Position numbers and translations under genes: made by a program. A stretch of DNA of 64,000 nucleotides. Origin: Martelella sp. NC20 (lineage in GTDB: Bacteria; Pseudomonadota; Alphaproteobacteria; Rhizobiales; Rhizobiaceae). Every line of letters starts with the position of its first letter. Position 1 is the first letter of the stretch. The notes beneath the pieces are model-generated. The model was not told where the DNA came from, ran no database searches, and was given only the letters and a program-made list of their open reading frames with translations. Location of the stretch: NCBI RefSeq assembly GCF_013459645.1, contig NZ_CP054861.1, positions 62,001-126,000 of the forward strand, in the 5' to 3' direction. Positions 53,402-62,265 of this stretch are shown piece after piece.

Positions 53402-54394
53402 TCAGGGCAGCTTAACCGCAGCCGGCGAAACCGCCTTGAGAGGCGCATCGACCAGATAGGGGCGGATCGTTTCCGACGTCGGAGCCTCGGCCTTGATCAC
53501 GCCCTTGGAAACGATCCAGTCACCCTCCGATACGAGGAGCGCAAGAAGGTTGTCGTCGAGCGTGATGCCGAGGTCGACATCCTTCCACATGGCCTGCAGG
53601 CCTTCGACATCCATGGCACCCTTCATGTTGGCCGCGACGGCCTCCATCGCGGCCTTCGGATCAGCCTTCACGTCGGCATCCGCCTTGACGAGCGCGCCGA
53701 GGAAGGCCTCGACCATGTCTTTTTTGCCGTCGAGCGCGTTCTGCGAGGCGGCGACAATGTAATGGACCTGATAACCGGGCGCGCGCAACTCGCGATAATC
53801 GTCGCCGAGCGCCTTCTCGGCCTGGGCATAGAAGGTCGGGAAGAGGACGGCGGCCTGGATATCCCCCTTGACCAGCGATGGCACGAGATCGACCGGCGAG
53901 GCATTGATCACCTCGGCGCTGACACCGGCACTCTTGAGCACTTCGCTCAGATAGTAATCGACATTGGTGCCGAGCGTGGTGCCGATTTTCAGCCCCTTAA
54001 GGTCAGCGGGCGACTTCAGCTCGCTATATTTGGAGGAGCCGATGATGCGCGAACCGGTGTAGCGGGCGAGATCGGCGACGACGCCGAATTTCTGACCCGT
54101 CAGCGCGCCGGTCACCGCCGGGAATTCGGCCATGAAGGCGAAATCCACCTGACCGCCGATGAGCGCCTCGAAACCTTCGCGGCCGGAGGGAAAGGATACG
54201 ATGTTGAGATCGAGACCAGCTTCCTTGAAATAGCCCTTGGCCATGGCGACGTCGACCTGCGGGGTCTGCGGATTGGGCGACCAGGCGAAATTGACGGCCT
54301 GGTCGGCCTTTGCGGAAGCGGTGAATGACAGGGCGGCGAGCGTCAGCGCGCCGGCAAAGCTTGCAAAGCTGGAAGGCAAGAATCTGAAAGTCAT
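53402..54394 (-). CDS. NitT/TauT-type ABC transporter substrate-binding protein
   Basis: 330 residues. Signal peptide to about ASAKA, then an SsuA/TauA-like fold (VDVAMAKGYFKEAGLDLNIV, ALIGGQVDFAFMAEFPAV, GLKIGTTLGTNVDYYLSEVL, LVPSLVKGDIQAAVLF). Members bind sulfonates, sulfate esters, taurine, nitrate or pyrimidine precursors. Start ATG at 54394 follows AGGAGA. Third in the minus-strand operon; the presence of an arylsulfotransferase-like gene favours an organosulfur ligand. The stop lies 4 bp from the IS256 scrap, but the C-terminus looks native. Confidence 0.9.
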   Translation of the reverse strand: MTFRFLPSSFASFAGALTLAALSFTASAKADQAVNFAWSPNPQTPQVDVAMAKGYFKEAGLDLNIVSFPSGREGFEALIGGQVDFAFMAEFPAVTGALTGQKFGVVADLARYTGSRIIGSSKYSELKSPADLKGLKIGTTLGTNVDYYLSEVLKSAGVSAEVINASPVDLVPSLVKGDIQAAVLFPTFYAQAEKALGDDYRELRAPGYQVHYIVAASQNALDGKKDMVEAFLGALVKADADVKADPKAAMEAVAANMKGAMDVEGLQAMWKDVDLGITLDDNLLALLVSEGDWIVSKGVIKAEAPTSETIRPYLVDAPLKAVSPAAVKLP

Positions 54395-54439
54395 TGTCTT
54401 TATCTCCTGATTGAGGTGAATGCGTCTGGGTAAGGCCGT

Positions 54440-55249
54440 TCAGGCCGCGTGGGCCTGCTCATCCGCCGGACCGGGCTTGAGGAGCGTGAGGATTTCCTCG
54501 CGCGTATCGAGCAGTGTCGGGTTATCGCGCGAGATGGCGCGTGGGCGCGGCGTGGTCAGGTCGTAGCTGCGGATGATGCGCCCGGGCGAGCGCGACATGA
54601 CATGCACATGGTCGGCCAGAAGCAGCGCCTCGTCGACATCGTGGGTGACGAAGAGCACGGTGGCGCGATGCTTGCCCCACACCTTCAGCAGCAGGTCGTG
54701 CATGACGCGGCGGGTCTGCGCATCGAGCGCGCCGAAGGGCTCATCCATCAAGAGCACTTTCGGCGCATAGGCGAGCGTGCGGGCAATGCCGACGCGCTGC
54801 TTCATGCCGCCCGACAACTGGCCCGGATATTTATCGGCCTGGGTTTCGAGGCCGACCTCGGCCAGCGCCGCCATGGCGCGTTCCTCAAGCTCCTTCTTCG
54901 GCAGCTTGAAACGCTTCAGCGCAAACTTGACGTTGCCGAGCGCGGTAAACCAGGGAAACAGCGCATATTGCTGAAAAACGACGCCGACCTTGGGGCTCGG
55001 CCCCGCCACCGGTTCACGGTCGATGCGGATCTGGCCGCCGGTCGGCTCGACGAAGCCGGCGAGCGCATTGAGCAGCGTCGACTTTCCGCAACCAGACGGG
55101 CCGATCAACGCGGTGAAGGTGCCAGGTTCGAGCGTGAGCGCGGTTTCGGCCAGCGCCAAATAGTCGCCCTTGCGGGAGGTAAAGCGGATGGAGACGTGGT
55201 CGATCTCGACCCGGCCATCGCCATTGGACATGATATTGCCGGAGGTCAT
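54440..55249 (-). CDS. NitT/TauT-type ABC transporter ATP-binding protein
   Basis: 269 residues from the ATG at 55249 (AAAGGATAG upstream). Walker [11 protein letters not shown]-loop [18 protein letters not shown], signature [15 protein letters not shown], Walker [16 protein letters not shown]-loop [16 protein letters not shown]. SsuB/TauB/NrtD group. The gene starts 23 bp after the permease stop. Confidence 0.93.
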   Translation of the reverse strand: MTSGNIMSNGDGRVEIDHVSIRFTSRKGDYLALAETALTLEPGTFTALIGPSGCGKSTLLNALAGFVEPTGGQIRIDREPVAGPSPKVGVVFQQYALFPWFTALGNVKFALKRFKLPKKELEERAMAALAEVGLETQADKYPGQLSGGMKQRVGIARTLAYAPKVLLMDEPFGALDAQTRRVMHDLLLKVWGKHRATVLFVTHDVDEALLLADHVHVMSRSPGRIIRSYDLTTPRPRAISRDNPTLLDTREEILTLLKPGPADEQAHAA

Positions 55250-55272
55250 GGTCGCTATCCTTTCGGCCCTCT

Positions 55273-56091
55273 TCAGTTCTGTTCCCAATGCACCAGCCGC
55301 TTGCCGATACGATGCACGATCGTGTCGACCAGCGCGCCAAGCACGCCGAGCTCGATCAACAGCGCGAACATGCGGTCGGTGCGGATATATTGCCGCGATT
55401 CCTGCAATCGGTAGCCGATACCCGAGGAGGCACCGGAGAGTTCCGCGGCAACGAGGCTGAGGAAGGCGAGCGCCACGCCCAGCCGGATGCCGGCGAAGAT
55501 ATGCGGCGCGGCGGCGGGAATGACGACGGCGAAGAATTCGCGCAAGCGTCCTGCCCCGAGCGAGCGCGACGCGCGCAGATAGATTTCAGGAATATATTCC
55601 ATGCCGTGATGGGTGTTGAACCAGACGGCGAGGAAGACGGTGTAGGAGATGACGAAATATTTCGACCCCTCCCCGATCCCGAACCAGACGATGGCGACCG
55701 GCACCAGCGCGATTGCCGGAATGGGCCGCAGGATCGTCATGAACGGGTTGAGCAACAGCCGGACGGTGGCAACCCGGCCCGTCAGCACGCCGACCGCGAC
55801 GCCAAGCGACGCGCCGATGACAAAGCCGATCGCCGCACGGCTTAACGAAACGACGAGATCGGAACTGAAGGCGCCGTTCGAGACCATTTCGCCGAAGGCT
55901 TCCGCAACCGTCCAGGGCGCCGGAAAGATGCTCTCGGGCACGACCTGCATAAGGGCGACAATGCTCCAGATCGCCAGAACGATCGTCAGCGACATGACCG
56001 GGCTGATCATCCCGCCGGCGACATTGGCCAAGGTTTCGGTCAGGCCCGGATAGCGCGGCGCAACCTCCTTGTCTTCATTGGCATCGGTCAT
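55273..56091 (-). CDS. NitT/TauT-type ABC transporter permease
   Basis: 272 residues from the ATG at 56091; the frame is open upstream but overlaps the arylsulfotransferase-like gene. About six hydrophobic helices and the EAA-like loop ([20 protein letters not shown] followed by [15 protein letters not shown]) of the SsuC/TauC family. Starts 31 bp after the upstream gene stop. Confidence 0.92.
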   Translation of the reverse strand: MTDANEDKEVAPRYPGLTETLANVAGGMISPVMSLTIVLAIWSIVALMQVVPESIFPAPWTVAEAFGEMVSNGAFSSDLVVSLSRAAIGFVIGASLGVAVGVLTGRVATVRLLLNPFMTILRPIPAIALVPVAIVWFGIGEGSKYFVISYTVFLAVWFNTHHGMEYIPEIYLRASRSLGAGRLREFFAVVIPAAAPHIFAGIRLGVALAFLSLVAAELSGASSGIGYRLQESRQYIRTDRMFALLIELGVLGALVDTIVHRIGKRLVHWEQN

Positions 56092-56122
56092 GAGCGATAC
56101 TCCCAAAGCTGAGGCCGGCATC

Positions 56123-57259
56123 TCAGAGCCATCCGATCCGCTCGGCGGCGTAACGATGCGCCCGGAAAAGGCTGTTGTGCTCGCCGGTGATGTAGGGGCC
56201 GACAATCGCCGGATAGGGCGCGAAATAGGGAATGACATATTCCCAGACCGTGTCGCCTGCCGGCGTCACCTCGAAGAGCCGGCCAAAGGCCGATTCGCAG
56301 ATGAAGGTATTGCCGTTCTCCAGCCGCTGGGCACTGCCCATATAGGGCGAGAAAAACGCGGGCGGGCATGGATCGGCGTATTGCCAGACGATCTTGCCGG
56401 TGACGGGCGCAAATTCCAGCGCCCGCGAATGCGGCGAGGTGACGCCCTTGCGGATATTGCCGTTGTCGAACACCAGGATATTGCCCTCGGGCGTTTCCAC
56501 CGGCGTATGCTGCTGGGCGACGACATTAGGGCCGACATGCCAGACCACCTTGCCGGTCGCCTTGTCGACGGCGATGATACCGGAGGTGACCCGCAGGCTC
56601 ATCAGCACCAGCCCGTCGCGGGTCTGACCAAGGCCATTGATCATCGGCCAATGGCGCCGGTCGAAGATGTCGTGGACGGGGAAGTCTTCCGGGCGCAGAT
56701 GCTCCCAGGCGCGCCATTCCCACACGACCTCCCCCTTGCGGTTGACCTCGGTCACGACGTCGCTCTGGACAATGCCGTCCGCGCCATCCTTGCTTTCATC
56801 GCCACCAATGATGCGCGCCGAAATCGACTTCGGCATGGGTTCGGCCGCCGTATAAAGGAGATTGCCGTTTTCCAGCCACTGGCAGTCGTGGTGGTGGCGC
56901 GGGTCCTCATGGCGCCAGACGATCTCGCCATCCGGCGTGGCTTCGTAGAAGTCGCCGCCATGCCAGAGATTCCAGGCAGGATAGAGCCCAAGCGAGGTGT
57001 CGTGGCTGCCATTATAGCCGAGATTGCCGTTCTTCAGGATCACCGCGTCACGGCCGGCGCGCACCGGCATCTGCCACTCATGCGCCGGCTTACCCTCGAT
57101 ATCGACGAGATAGACGCGGCCCTTCGAGGTCTGCGGAGCAAACAGCGTGTAACCACCCGCGGTGTGTGCGCGGTCGAGCAAGGTCAACCCCGTGCGACGG
57201 CGACGGACGGTGACCTGATCGGCATCGGCGGCCACATCCTGGGATTTCATATTCAGCAT
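56123..57259 (-). CDS. Arylsulfotransferase (ASST)-family protein
   Basis: 378 residues, a propeller-type ASST domain: repeats of the form GEIVWRHEDP / GEVVWEWRAWEHL / GKVVWHVGP / GKIVWQYADP with histidines in EDPRHHHDCQWL and AQQHTPVE that fit the sulfate-transfer histidines. ASSTs move sulfate between phenolic donors and acceptors. Classical ASSTs are periplasmic with a signal peptide; none is visible here, which argues for a cytoplasmic member. First gene of the operon with the sulfonate-type ABC importer. Start ATG at 57259 follows AGAGG and lies just below a LacI operator. Confidence 0.82.
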   Translation of the reverse strand: MLNMKSQDVAADADQVTVRRRRTGLTLLDRAHTAGGYTLFAPQTSKGRVYLVDIEGKPAHEWQMPVRAGRDAVILKNGNLGYNGSHDTSLGLYPAWNLWHGGDFYEATPDGEIVWRHEDPRHHHDCQWLENGNLLYTAAEPMPKSISARIIGGDESKDGADGIVQSDVVTEVNRKGEVVWEWRAWEHLRPEDFPVHDIFDRRHWPMINGLGQTRDGLVLMSLRVTSGIIAVDKATGKVVWHVGPNVVAQQHTPVETPEGNILVFDNGNIRKGVTSPHSRALEFAPVTGKIVWQYADPCPPAFFSPYMGSAQRLENGNTFICESAFGRLFEVTPAGDTVWEYVIPYFAPYPAIVGPYITGEHNSLFRAHRYAAERIGWL

Positions 57260-57271
57260 GCCAACCTCTAT

Positions 57272-57283
57272 TAAAACGTTTTA
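57272..57283. promoter_or_regulatory. LacI-type operator O1
   Basis: TAAAACGTTTTA palindrome inside a 17-base block ATTAAAACGTTTTACTA, 13 bp upstream of the ASST start codon, where binding would block the operon promoter. The central CG dyad is the form used by LacI-family proteins. Confidence 0.75.
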
Positions 57284-57312
57284 CTACGCAATTTTAAGCT
57301 TCATTTCTATAG

Positions 57313-57324
57313 TAAAACGTTTTA
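57313..57324. promoter_or_regulatory. LacI-type operator O2
   Basis: Second TAAAACGTTTTA, the same 17-base block in inverted orientation, centred 41 bp (about four helical turns) from O1 and 106 bp before the LacI gene start. Confidence 0.75.
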
Positions 57325-57429
57325 ATGCTATGGGAGTCAAGAGGTCAATTTTCAGAAATGCACATTTGAACATCATTTATGCGATTGCCTATTTTATAGC
57401 CAGATATCCATAGGAAGCGGAAAGAACGC

Positions 57430-58473
57430 ATGTCAAAACCGGCGAAGGTCACATTGATCGAGGTTGCCAAACGGGCGGGCGTATCGCCAGCCACCGTTTC
57501 CAACGCGATCAACAGCGCCCGCTATGTCGACACGGAAACGAAGAAGCGTGTCGACAGGGCGATCGCCGATCTCGGCTACGTGCCGAACTTGAAGGCGCGA
57601 CGGCTGCGCACCGGCAAGGCCAACGCGATCGCGGTCTTTTCATCCATGCCGTTTTCGATTTCCGCCGGTCCGTCACGGCTGGGCTTCATGATGGAAATCG
57701 CCGCGTCCGCCGCCGTTGCCGCGCTGGAAAAACGGCTCTCCCTCGTGCTGGTGCCGCCGCTTCCGGTCAACGACCCGGGTTTCGACCACCTGGAGGCCGA
57801 CGGCGCGATCGTCATCGAACCGTCGATCGACGATCCGCATATCGCCGAACTGATGCGGCGCGGGGTGCCGACGGTGGCAATCGGTCGCCCTGGGCCCGGC
57901 TTTTCCAACACGGTGCCCTATATCGACCTTCAGCCCAAGGTGGTGACGGAAAAGGTCATCCGACATTTTCTCGAGACCGGCGCCAGCAGCCCCGCCCTCT
58001 TCATCGGCAAGACCAACCGGGCCGCTTTCCACGAAACAGAAACCGCTTACAGGCGGCTGGCGCAAGAGACCGGTTTCGAGCCGGTCGTCGCCTATCTCGA
58101 CGAGGCCGACGGTGAAGAGGCCGGCCATCAGGCAACCTTGCGCATCCTCGACAGCCGGCCGGGTATCGACGCGCTTTTCGTTCTGATCGACACATTTGCG
58201 ACGGGCGCGGTGCGGGCATTGAACGAACGCGGCATCGCCATGCCCGACAGGATGCGGGTCGCGACCCGCTATGACGGCCTGCGCGCCCGCGAGAGCACGC
58301 CGCGGCTCACCGCCTTCAACCTGCATCTCGACGAAATCGCACGACTGGCGCTGGCAGGCCTCATGCGCGCCATGGAAGGAGATGCTCAGCCGCTGTCGAT
58401 CAAAGGCCCAGAGCCGGAAATCGTGGTGCGCGAATCCTCAGCGCGCTCAAAAAATCCCCGTCCGGACTGTTGA
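57430..58473 (+). CDS. LacI-family transcriptional regulator
   Basis: 347 residues. N-terminal LacI helix-turn-helix with hinge (VTLIEVAKRAGVSPATVSNAIN, YVPNLKARRLRTGKANAIAV) and periplasmic-binding-type effector domain (VPTVAIGRPGPGFSNTVPYI, IDALFVLIDTFATGAVRAL). Diverges from the ASST/ABC operon with two identical operators between them; both the operon and this gene are probable targets. The effector is unknown but is presumably the imported organosulfur compound or a product. Confidence 0.92.
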   Translation: MSKPAKVTLIEVAKRAGVSPATVSNAINSARYVDTETKKRVDRAIADLGYVPNLKARRLRTGKANAIAVFSSMPFSISAGPSRLGFMMEIAASAAVAALEKRLSLVLVPPLPVNDPGFDHLEADGAIVIEPSIDDPHIAELMRRGVPTVAIGRPGPGFSNTVPYIDLQPKVVTEKVIRHFLETGASSPALFIGKTNRAAFHETETAYRRLAQETGFEPVVAYLDEADGEEAGHQATLRILDSRPGIDALFVLIDTFATGAVRALNERGIAMPDRMRVATRYDGLRARESTPRLTAFNLHLDEIARLALAGLMRAMEGDAQPLSIKGPEPEIVVRESSARSKNPRPDC

Positions 58474-58984
58474 TCGCGTCCAAAGAATTTCACGTAAAGC
58501 AACAAAGACAGCGAGATCGCATCCCAGGAAGTGGTAAAAGTCATGACCTCCATCATAGGCTGAAGATTGAAACGCTGCACTTGCGCCATACCATTGGCCG
58601 GAGCCGTAGCCGCTTGAAAATGAACGTAACGCACCTTAGCGACCAGCCGCCGCCTTGCGCCTGCTGATCCAGGAATTTGTGTTCTCTGATGGGGAGTTAG
58701 CGCCGATAACCATGGTATCCTAATTCCTATCAATCACCCTGCGTTCAAGATATCGTCAGGCGTTGCGCCTCGATCTCCGGAAGGCCTGTAGCCAGCCTCC
58801 GCCTCTTGTGTTCTTGTGCGGTGTCATCGTGGAGAGCCAGTATTGCGGATGGCCAGTCGGCGGGCGGCTGTCGCTTTGGTTCACCGAAAGAGCGGTCGAG
58901 ATAGTATGCCGCGTAGTTTGGGTCGATAAGCATCCCTTCCGGCAGATTGTCGAAGAGCCGATACTCGTGAATGTAGAGCCAATA
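58474..58984. other. Decayed region after the LacI gene
   Basis: No intact gene. On the minus strand 58745-58984 an open stretch (IHEYRLFDNLPEGMLIDPNY, AAYYLDRSFGEPKRQPPADW) looks like the C-terminus of a real protein, stopping at 58745, but it could not be assigned and has no start of its own. Confidence 0.4.
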
Positions 58985-59173
58985 GTTCTTGAGGCGCAGA
59001 TTGCGGCTTTCGTCGAGCATTACAATCATCGCCGATACCACGAGAGCCTCGACAATCTCACGCCCGCCGACGTCTACTTCGGACGCGGCCAGATCATCCC
59101 GCTCGAACGTGAAAGGATCAAACAAGACACCATCAAACAGCGCCGCTTGAACCACCACAAAAAGGCGGCTTAA
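58985..59173 (+). pseudogene. IS3-family transposase, C-terminal scrap
   Basis: Sixty-two codons: FVEHYNHRRYHESLDNLTPA, DVYFGRGQIIPLERERIKQ and RRLNHHKKAA, the standard end of an IS3 OrfB integrase domain. The upstream part is absent. Confidence 0.75.
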
Positions 59174-59295
59174 ATCAATCCGAAAACCGAGCCGGAAACT
59201 CCAGTCTGCCAAGGCCCAAAAGGTCTCAGATCATTCGACGACGGACACGTATAGAGACAGGCTTGAGAACCATACGAGCGTTTCCGAACTGACAA

Positions 59296-59612
59296 TCAGG
59301 ACCAGCTCTTGACCCAGCTCGGGTTCATCATCCGTCCGTCATCGGAATCCAGAGCGTTGATATGCGCGATATCGGCTTCGCCGAGCGAGAAATCGAGAAT
59401 ATCGATATTTTCGACGATCCGGCCCGGATCGCTTGATCTGGGTAACGCAATGTTTCCTCGCTGCAGATGCCAGCGCAGCATGATCTGGGCCGGACTCTTG
59501 CCGCAGGCCGCCGCGATCTTTCCGATTACAGGGTCGGCGATCAGTCGACCGCTCCCGATCGGCGAATAGGCCGTGAACATAATACCGCGCGCCTCGCAGA
59601 ATGCCTTGAGAT
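59296..59612 (-). pseudogene. Aldo/keto reductase, C-terminal fragment
   Basis: About 105 residues: EARGIMFTAYSPIGSGRL, SPAQIMLRWHLQRGNIALPR and SDPGRIVENIDILDFSLGE are the C-terminal NADPH-binding half of an aldo/keto reductase. It is cut at about 59612 by the left end of the IS256 element; the catalytic half is missing. Confidence 0.8.
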
Positions 59613-60975
59613 CGTGTCCCAGGACGTGGTGTGGCAGGGTAGCGGTGGTCACCAGTGTTTTCCGGTAGGGTCGGGTTGTTGAAGACCAACTTGATGGAAA
59701 GACCACCGATGACCGACGATATGATGAACCTGCGCCTGGCTGTTGAGAAGAGCGCCGATGCGGATTTGCTCCGCGAGATGATCGGCTTTGCCGCCGAGAA
59801 GCTGATGGCGCTGGAAGTGAGCGCGAAGACCGGCGCGGGCTATGGCGAGAAGGATGCGTTCCGGCTTGCCCAGCGCAACGGCTATCGCGACCGGGACTGG
59901 GAGACACGAGCGGGGACGGTGGAGCTTCGCATCCCGAAGCTTCGCACAGGCAGCTATTTCCCGAGCTTCCTCGAACCACGCCGCATGGCCGAGAAGGCTC
60001 TGACGGCGGTCATCCGAGGCAAGCCTATATCCAGGGTGTTTCCACCCGATCCGTCGATGACCTCGTCAAGGCCATGGGCATGTCTGGCATTTCCAAGAGC
60101 CAAGTCTCCCGACTTTGCGCGGAAATAGACGACAAGTTGAAGGCCTTCCTCGACCGGCCCATCGAAGGAGAATGGCCCTATCTGTGGATTGACGCTACCT
60201 ACATGAAGGTCCGACGCGGCGGACGCATCGTCTCTGTCGCCGTCATCATCGCGGTGGGCGTGAACACCGACGGCCGGCGCGAAGTGCTCGGTATGGAGAT
60301 CGGAACATCAGAAGCCGAGCCGATCTGGACGGAATTCCTCCGCAACCTGACCAGACGCGGGCTACGTGGTGTCAAGCTTGTTGTTTCCGACGCCCATGAG
60401 GGTATCAAGGCGGCCGTGTCGAAGGTGCTCTGCGCCACCTGGCAGCGTTGCCGGGTCCATTTCATGCGCAATGCGCTCGCCCATGCAGGAAAGAGCGGGC
60501 GGCGCGTCGTCTCCGCCTTCATCGCCACCGCGTTTGCCCAGAACACGCCGGAGGCGGCGAGCACCCAGTGGCGCAATGTCGCCGACCAGATCAGGCCGAA
60601 GGTGCCCAAGCTCGCCACGCTCATGGACAGCGCCGAACAGGACGTGCTCGCCTACATGACCTTTCCCAGGCAGCATTGGGCCAAGCTTCACAGCACAAAC
60701 CCGATCGAACGCCTTAACGGCGAGATCAAGCGCCGCACAGAAGTCGTCGGTGTCTTCCCCAACGATGACGCCATCGTGCGCCTGGTCGGTGCGCTATTGC
60801 TCGAACAGAACGACGAATGGGCCGTCCAGCGGTCCCGTTACATGACCCTTGAGACTATCGCCACAATGAGCGGATGATCCGCTCATCAGCCGGCCTGCCG
60901 CAAGCTGATCCATTCCCGGCTCCGTCCGCAAGGCACGGCAACCGCCGAACCTACACCACGCTACGGGACACGATC
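59610..60975. mobile_element. IS256-family insertion sequence
   Basis: Terminal inverted repeats are visible: GATCGTGTCCCAGGACGTGG from 59610 inward and, on the other strand, GATCGTGTCCCGTAGCGTGG from 60975 inward; the first eleven bases are identical. The flanking 8-9 bases differ, so no target duplication is seen. It separates an aldo/keto reductase fragment from a TPR-protein fragment. Confidence 0.8.
59709..60877 (+). pseudogene. IS256-family transposase, frameshifted
   Basis: Begins at the ATG at 59709 ([20 protein letters not shown]) and reads well to [11 protein letters not shown]. Between about 60020 and 60030 the length differs from the family by a non-multiple of three; the correct frame resumes as [20 protein letters not shown] and continues through the catalytic domain (WIDATYMKVRRGG, VVSDAHEG, NPIERLNGEIKRRTEVVG) to the stop at 60877. 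Both halves are otherwise intact, so the change is recent. Confidence 0.82.
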
Positions 60976-61373
60976 TAGCCACCCGCCTGGCCAGGCTTGG
61001 TCGCAGTCAGGAAGCCCTTCGGATTTTTGAAACCGCAGAAAATGAATTTGGGATAAACCTCAAGAATTGGTCCCCCGGAATCGCGGTTGCTCATTATGCT
61101 GAGATGGATTTCGAGTCCGCGTATCGCGAGATATTTCGATCAACTTCCAATCTGAGATTCGTGCAAGTTCTTAAAGTTGCGATACTCGGCGAGCTCGGCC
61201 TTGGCGAACAAGCCGCCCCTATTATCGAAACACTGCTGGAATCCAACCCAGATATCAAAGCGACGTTCTATCCATGGCTTGAGAACCTCGGATGGGCGAA
61301 ACCGTTGGTTCAAGCACTCGCCGAAAGCCTCACCAAGGCTGGCCTCGTTGTGGACGAGCTATCAACGAAATAG
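60976..61373 (+). pseudogene. TPR-type protein, C-terminal fragment
   Basis: An open frame runs from the IS256 end (LATRLARLGRSQEALRIFE) through SAYREIFRSTSNLRFVQVLK to LTKAGLVVDELSTK and a stop. The first ATG in it is at 61104, but the upstream part is clearly coding, so this is the tail of a longer gene cut by the IS. Helical repeats of TPR character, as found at the end of adenylate-cyclase-like or TolB/TPR proteins. Confidence 0.65.
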
Positions 61374-61944
61374 CGGTTCATACCGTTTCGTAACGGTGTG
61401 TCACTCACTTTTGCCTTTGCGACCCAGTATCGTGCCCCAGTATCGTAAGGATCGACAAGGCGCTTGTTCACGATATCCGGCCATCGGCCGGGGCGCGCAA
61501 TAGCCTTCAGACTATCGTTGGCTTCGCATCGGGTTTTGTCCCGCTGATCATTGTGGAGGGCGTCGAAACTGCCGCTCGGATTGATGCGGCTGGGCCAACG
61601 CATTTTCAAGGTCAATTTTTCTCGACGCCTGTCCGCTGCGAAGCAAGGGATGCGGCAAAGGTGCAGCAATCATGACTTTTTGGGATAGTCGTCGTTCGGA
61701 ATCGTCGAACCCTAGGGTGGTAGGCAGGAAGCACGCCCGAGGCGCTCAAAACAGATGGAGGGGCGATGGATCCCCCATGGATTGGCCTCTATTGCTAATG
61801 CTTCTTGCCGCCGTATCAGTGGTGGTAGCCATCATCATGAAACTGGAAGGGATCACGCAATGAGTGACAGCTATAGGCGGCGTCTAAAGCGGTAGCGAGC
61901 CTTCCTGGCTACCTGAAAGCAAAAACTGAGGGGTAGGCGTGTGA
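61374..61944. other. Region without an intact gene
   Basis: A minus-strand open stretch (about 61400-61600) reads NDSLKAIARPGRWPDIVNKR followed by LVDPYDTGARYW and may be a fragment of an unknown protein. It includes two near-adjacent copies of CCAGTATCGT (about 61422 and 61437). A possible 28-residue membrane peptide on the plus strand (MDWPLLLMLLAAVSVVVAII, 61777-61863) cannot be confirmed. Confidence 0.4.
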
Positions 61945-62163
61945 TTAATCCCGGATGCGACACAGCAATTGCAAGCACCCCGCAGATCCCGAACCAGGCC
62001 TTATCTTGGCGCCTTGAAACAGACGGTGGCCGGCTCCTCGGCGGGTTCCGGTGGCGCTCGGGACAAGCTGCCCGCCGCGGCGGATCAGCAAGGGATCATC
62101 GAACAGCAGCCTCAAACGCGCCAGCGCATGGCTGACCGCGGGCTGGCTCATGTTCAGCCGCAT
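61945..62163 (-). pseudogene. LysR-family regulator, helix-turn-helix fragment
   Basis: RLNMSQPAVSHALARLRLLF and DDPLLIRRGGQLVPSATG are the DNA-binding end of a LysR protein. Neither the first helix nor the effector domain is present, and the reading continues into unrelated sequence. Confidence 0.75.
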
Positions 62164-62265
62164 GGCAGTGTGAAGTGGCTCGGTTTGAACAGGGCCTCAT
62201 TTACGCCGCTCGCAGCGGGTCAATCCCGCCGCTACCGTGGTCTAATTTCGCACCACCGCTCTCAC

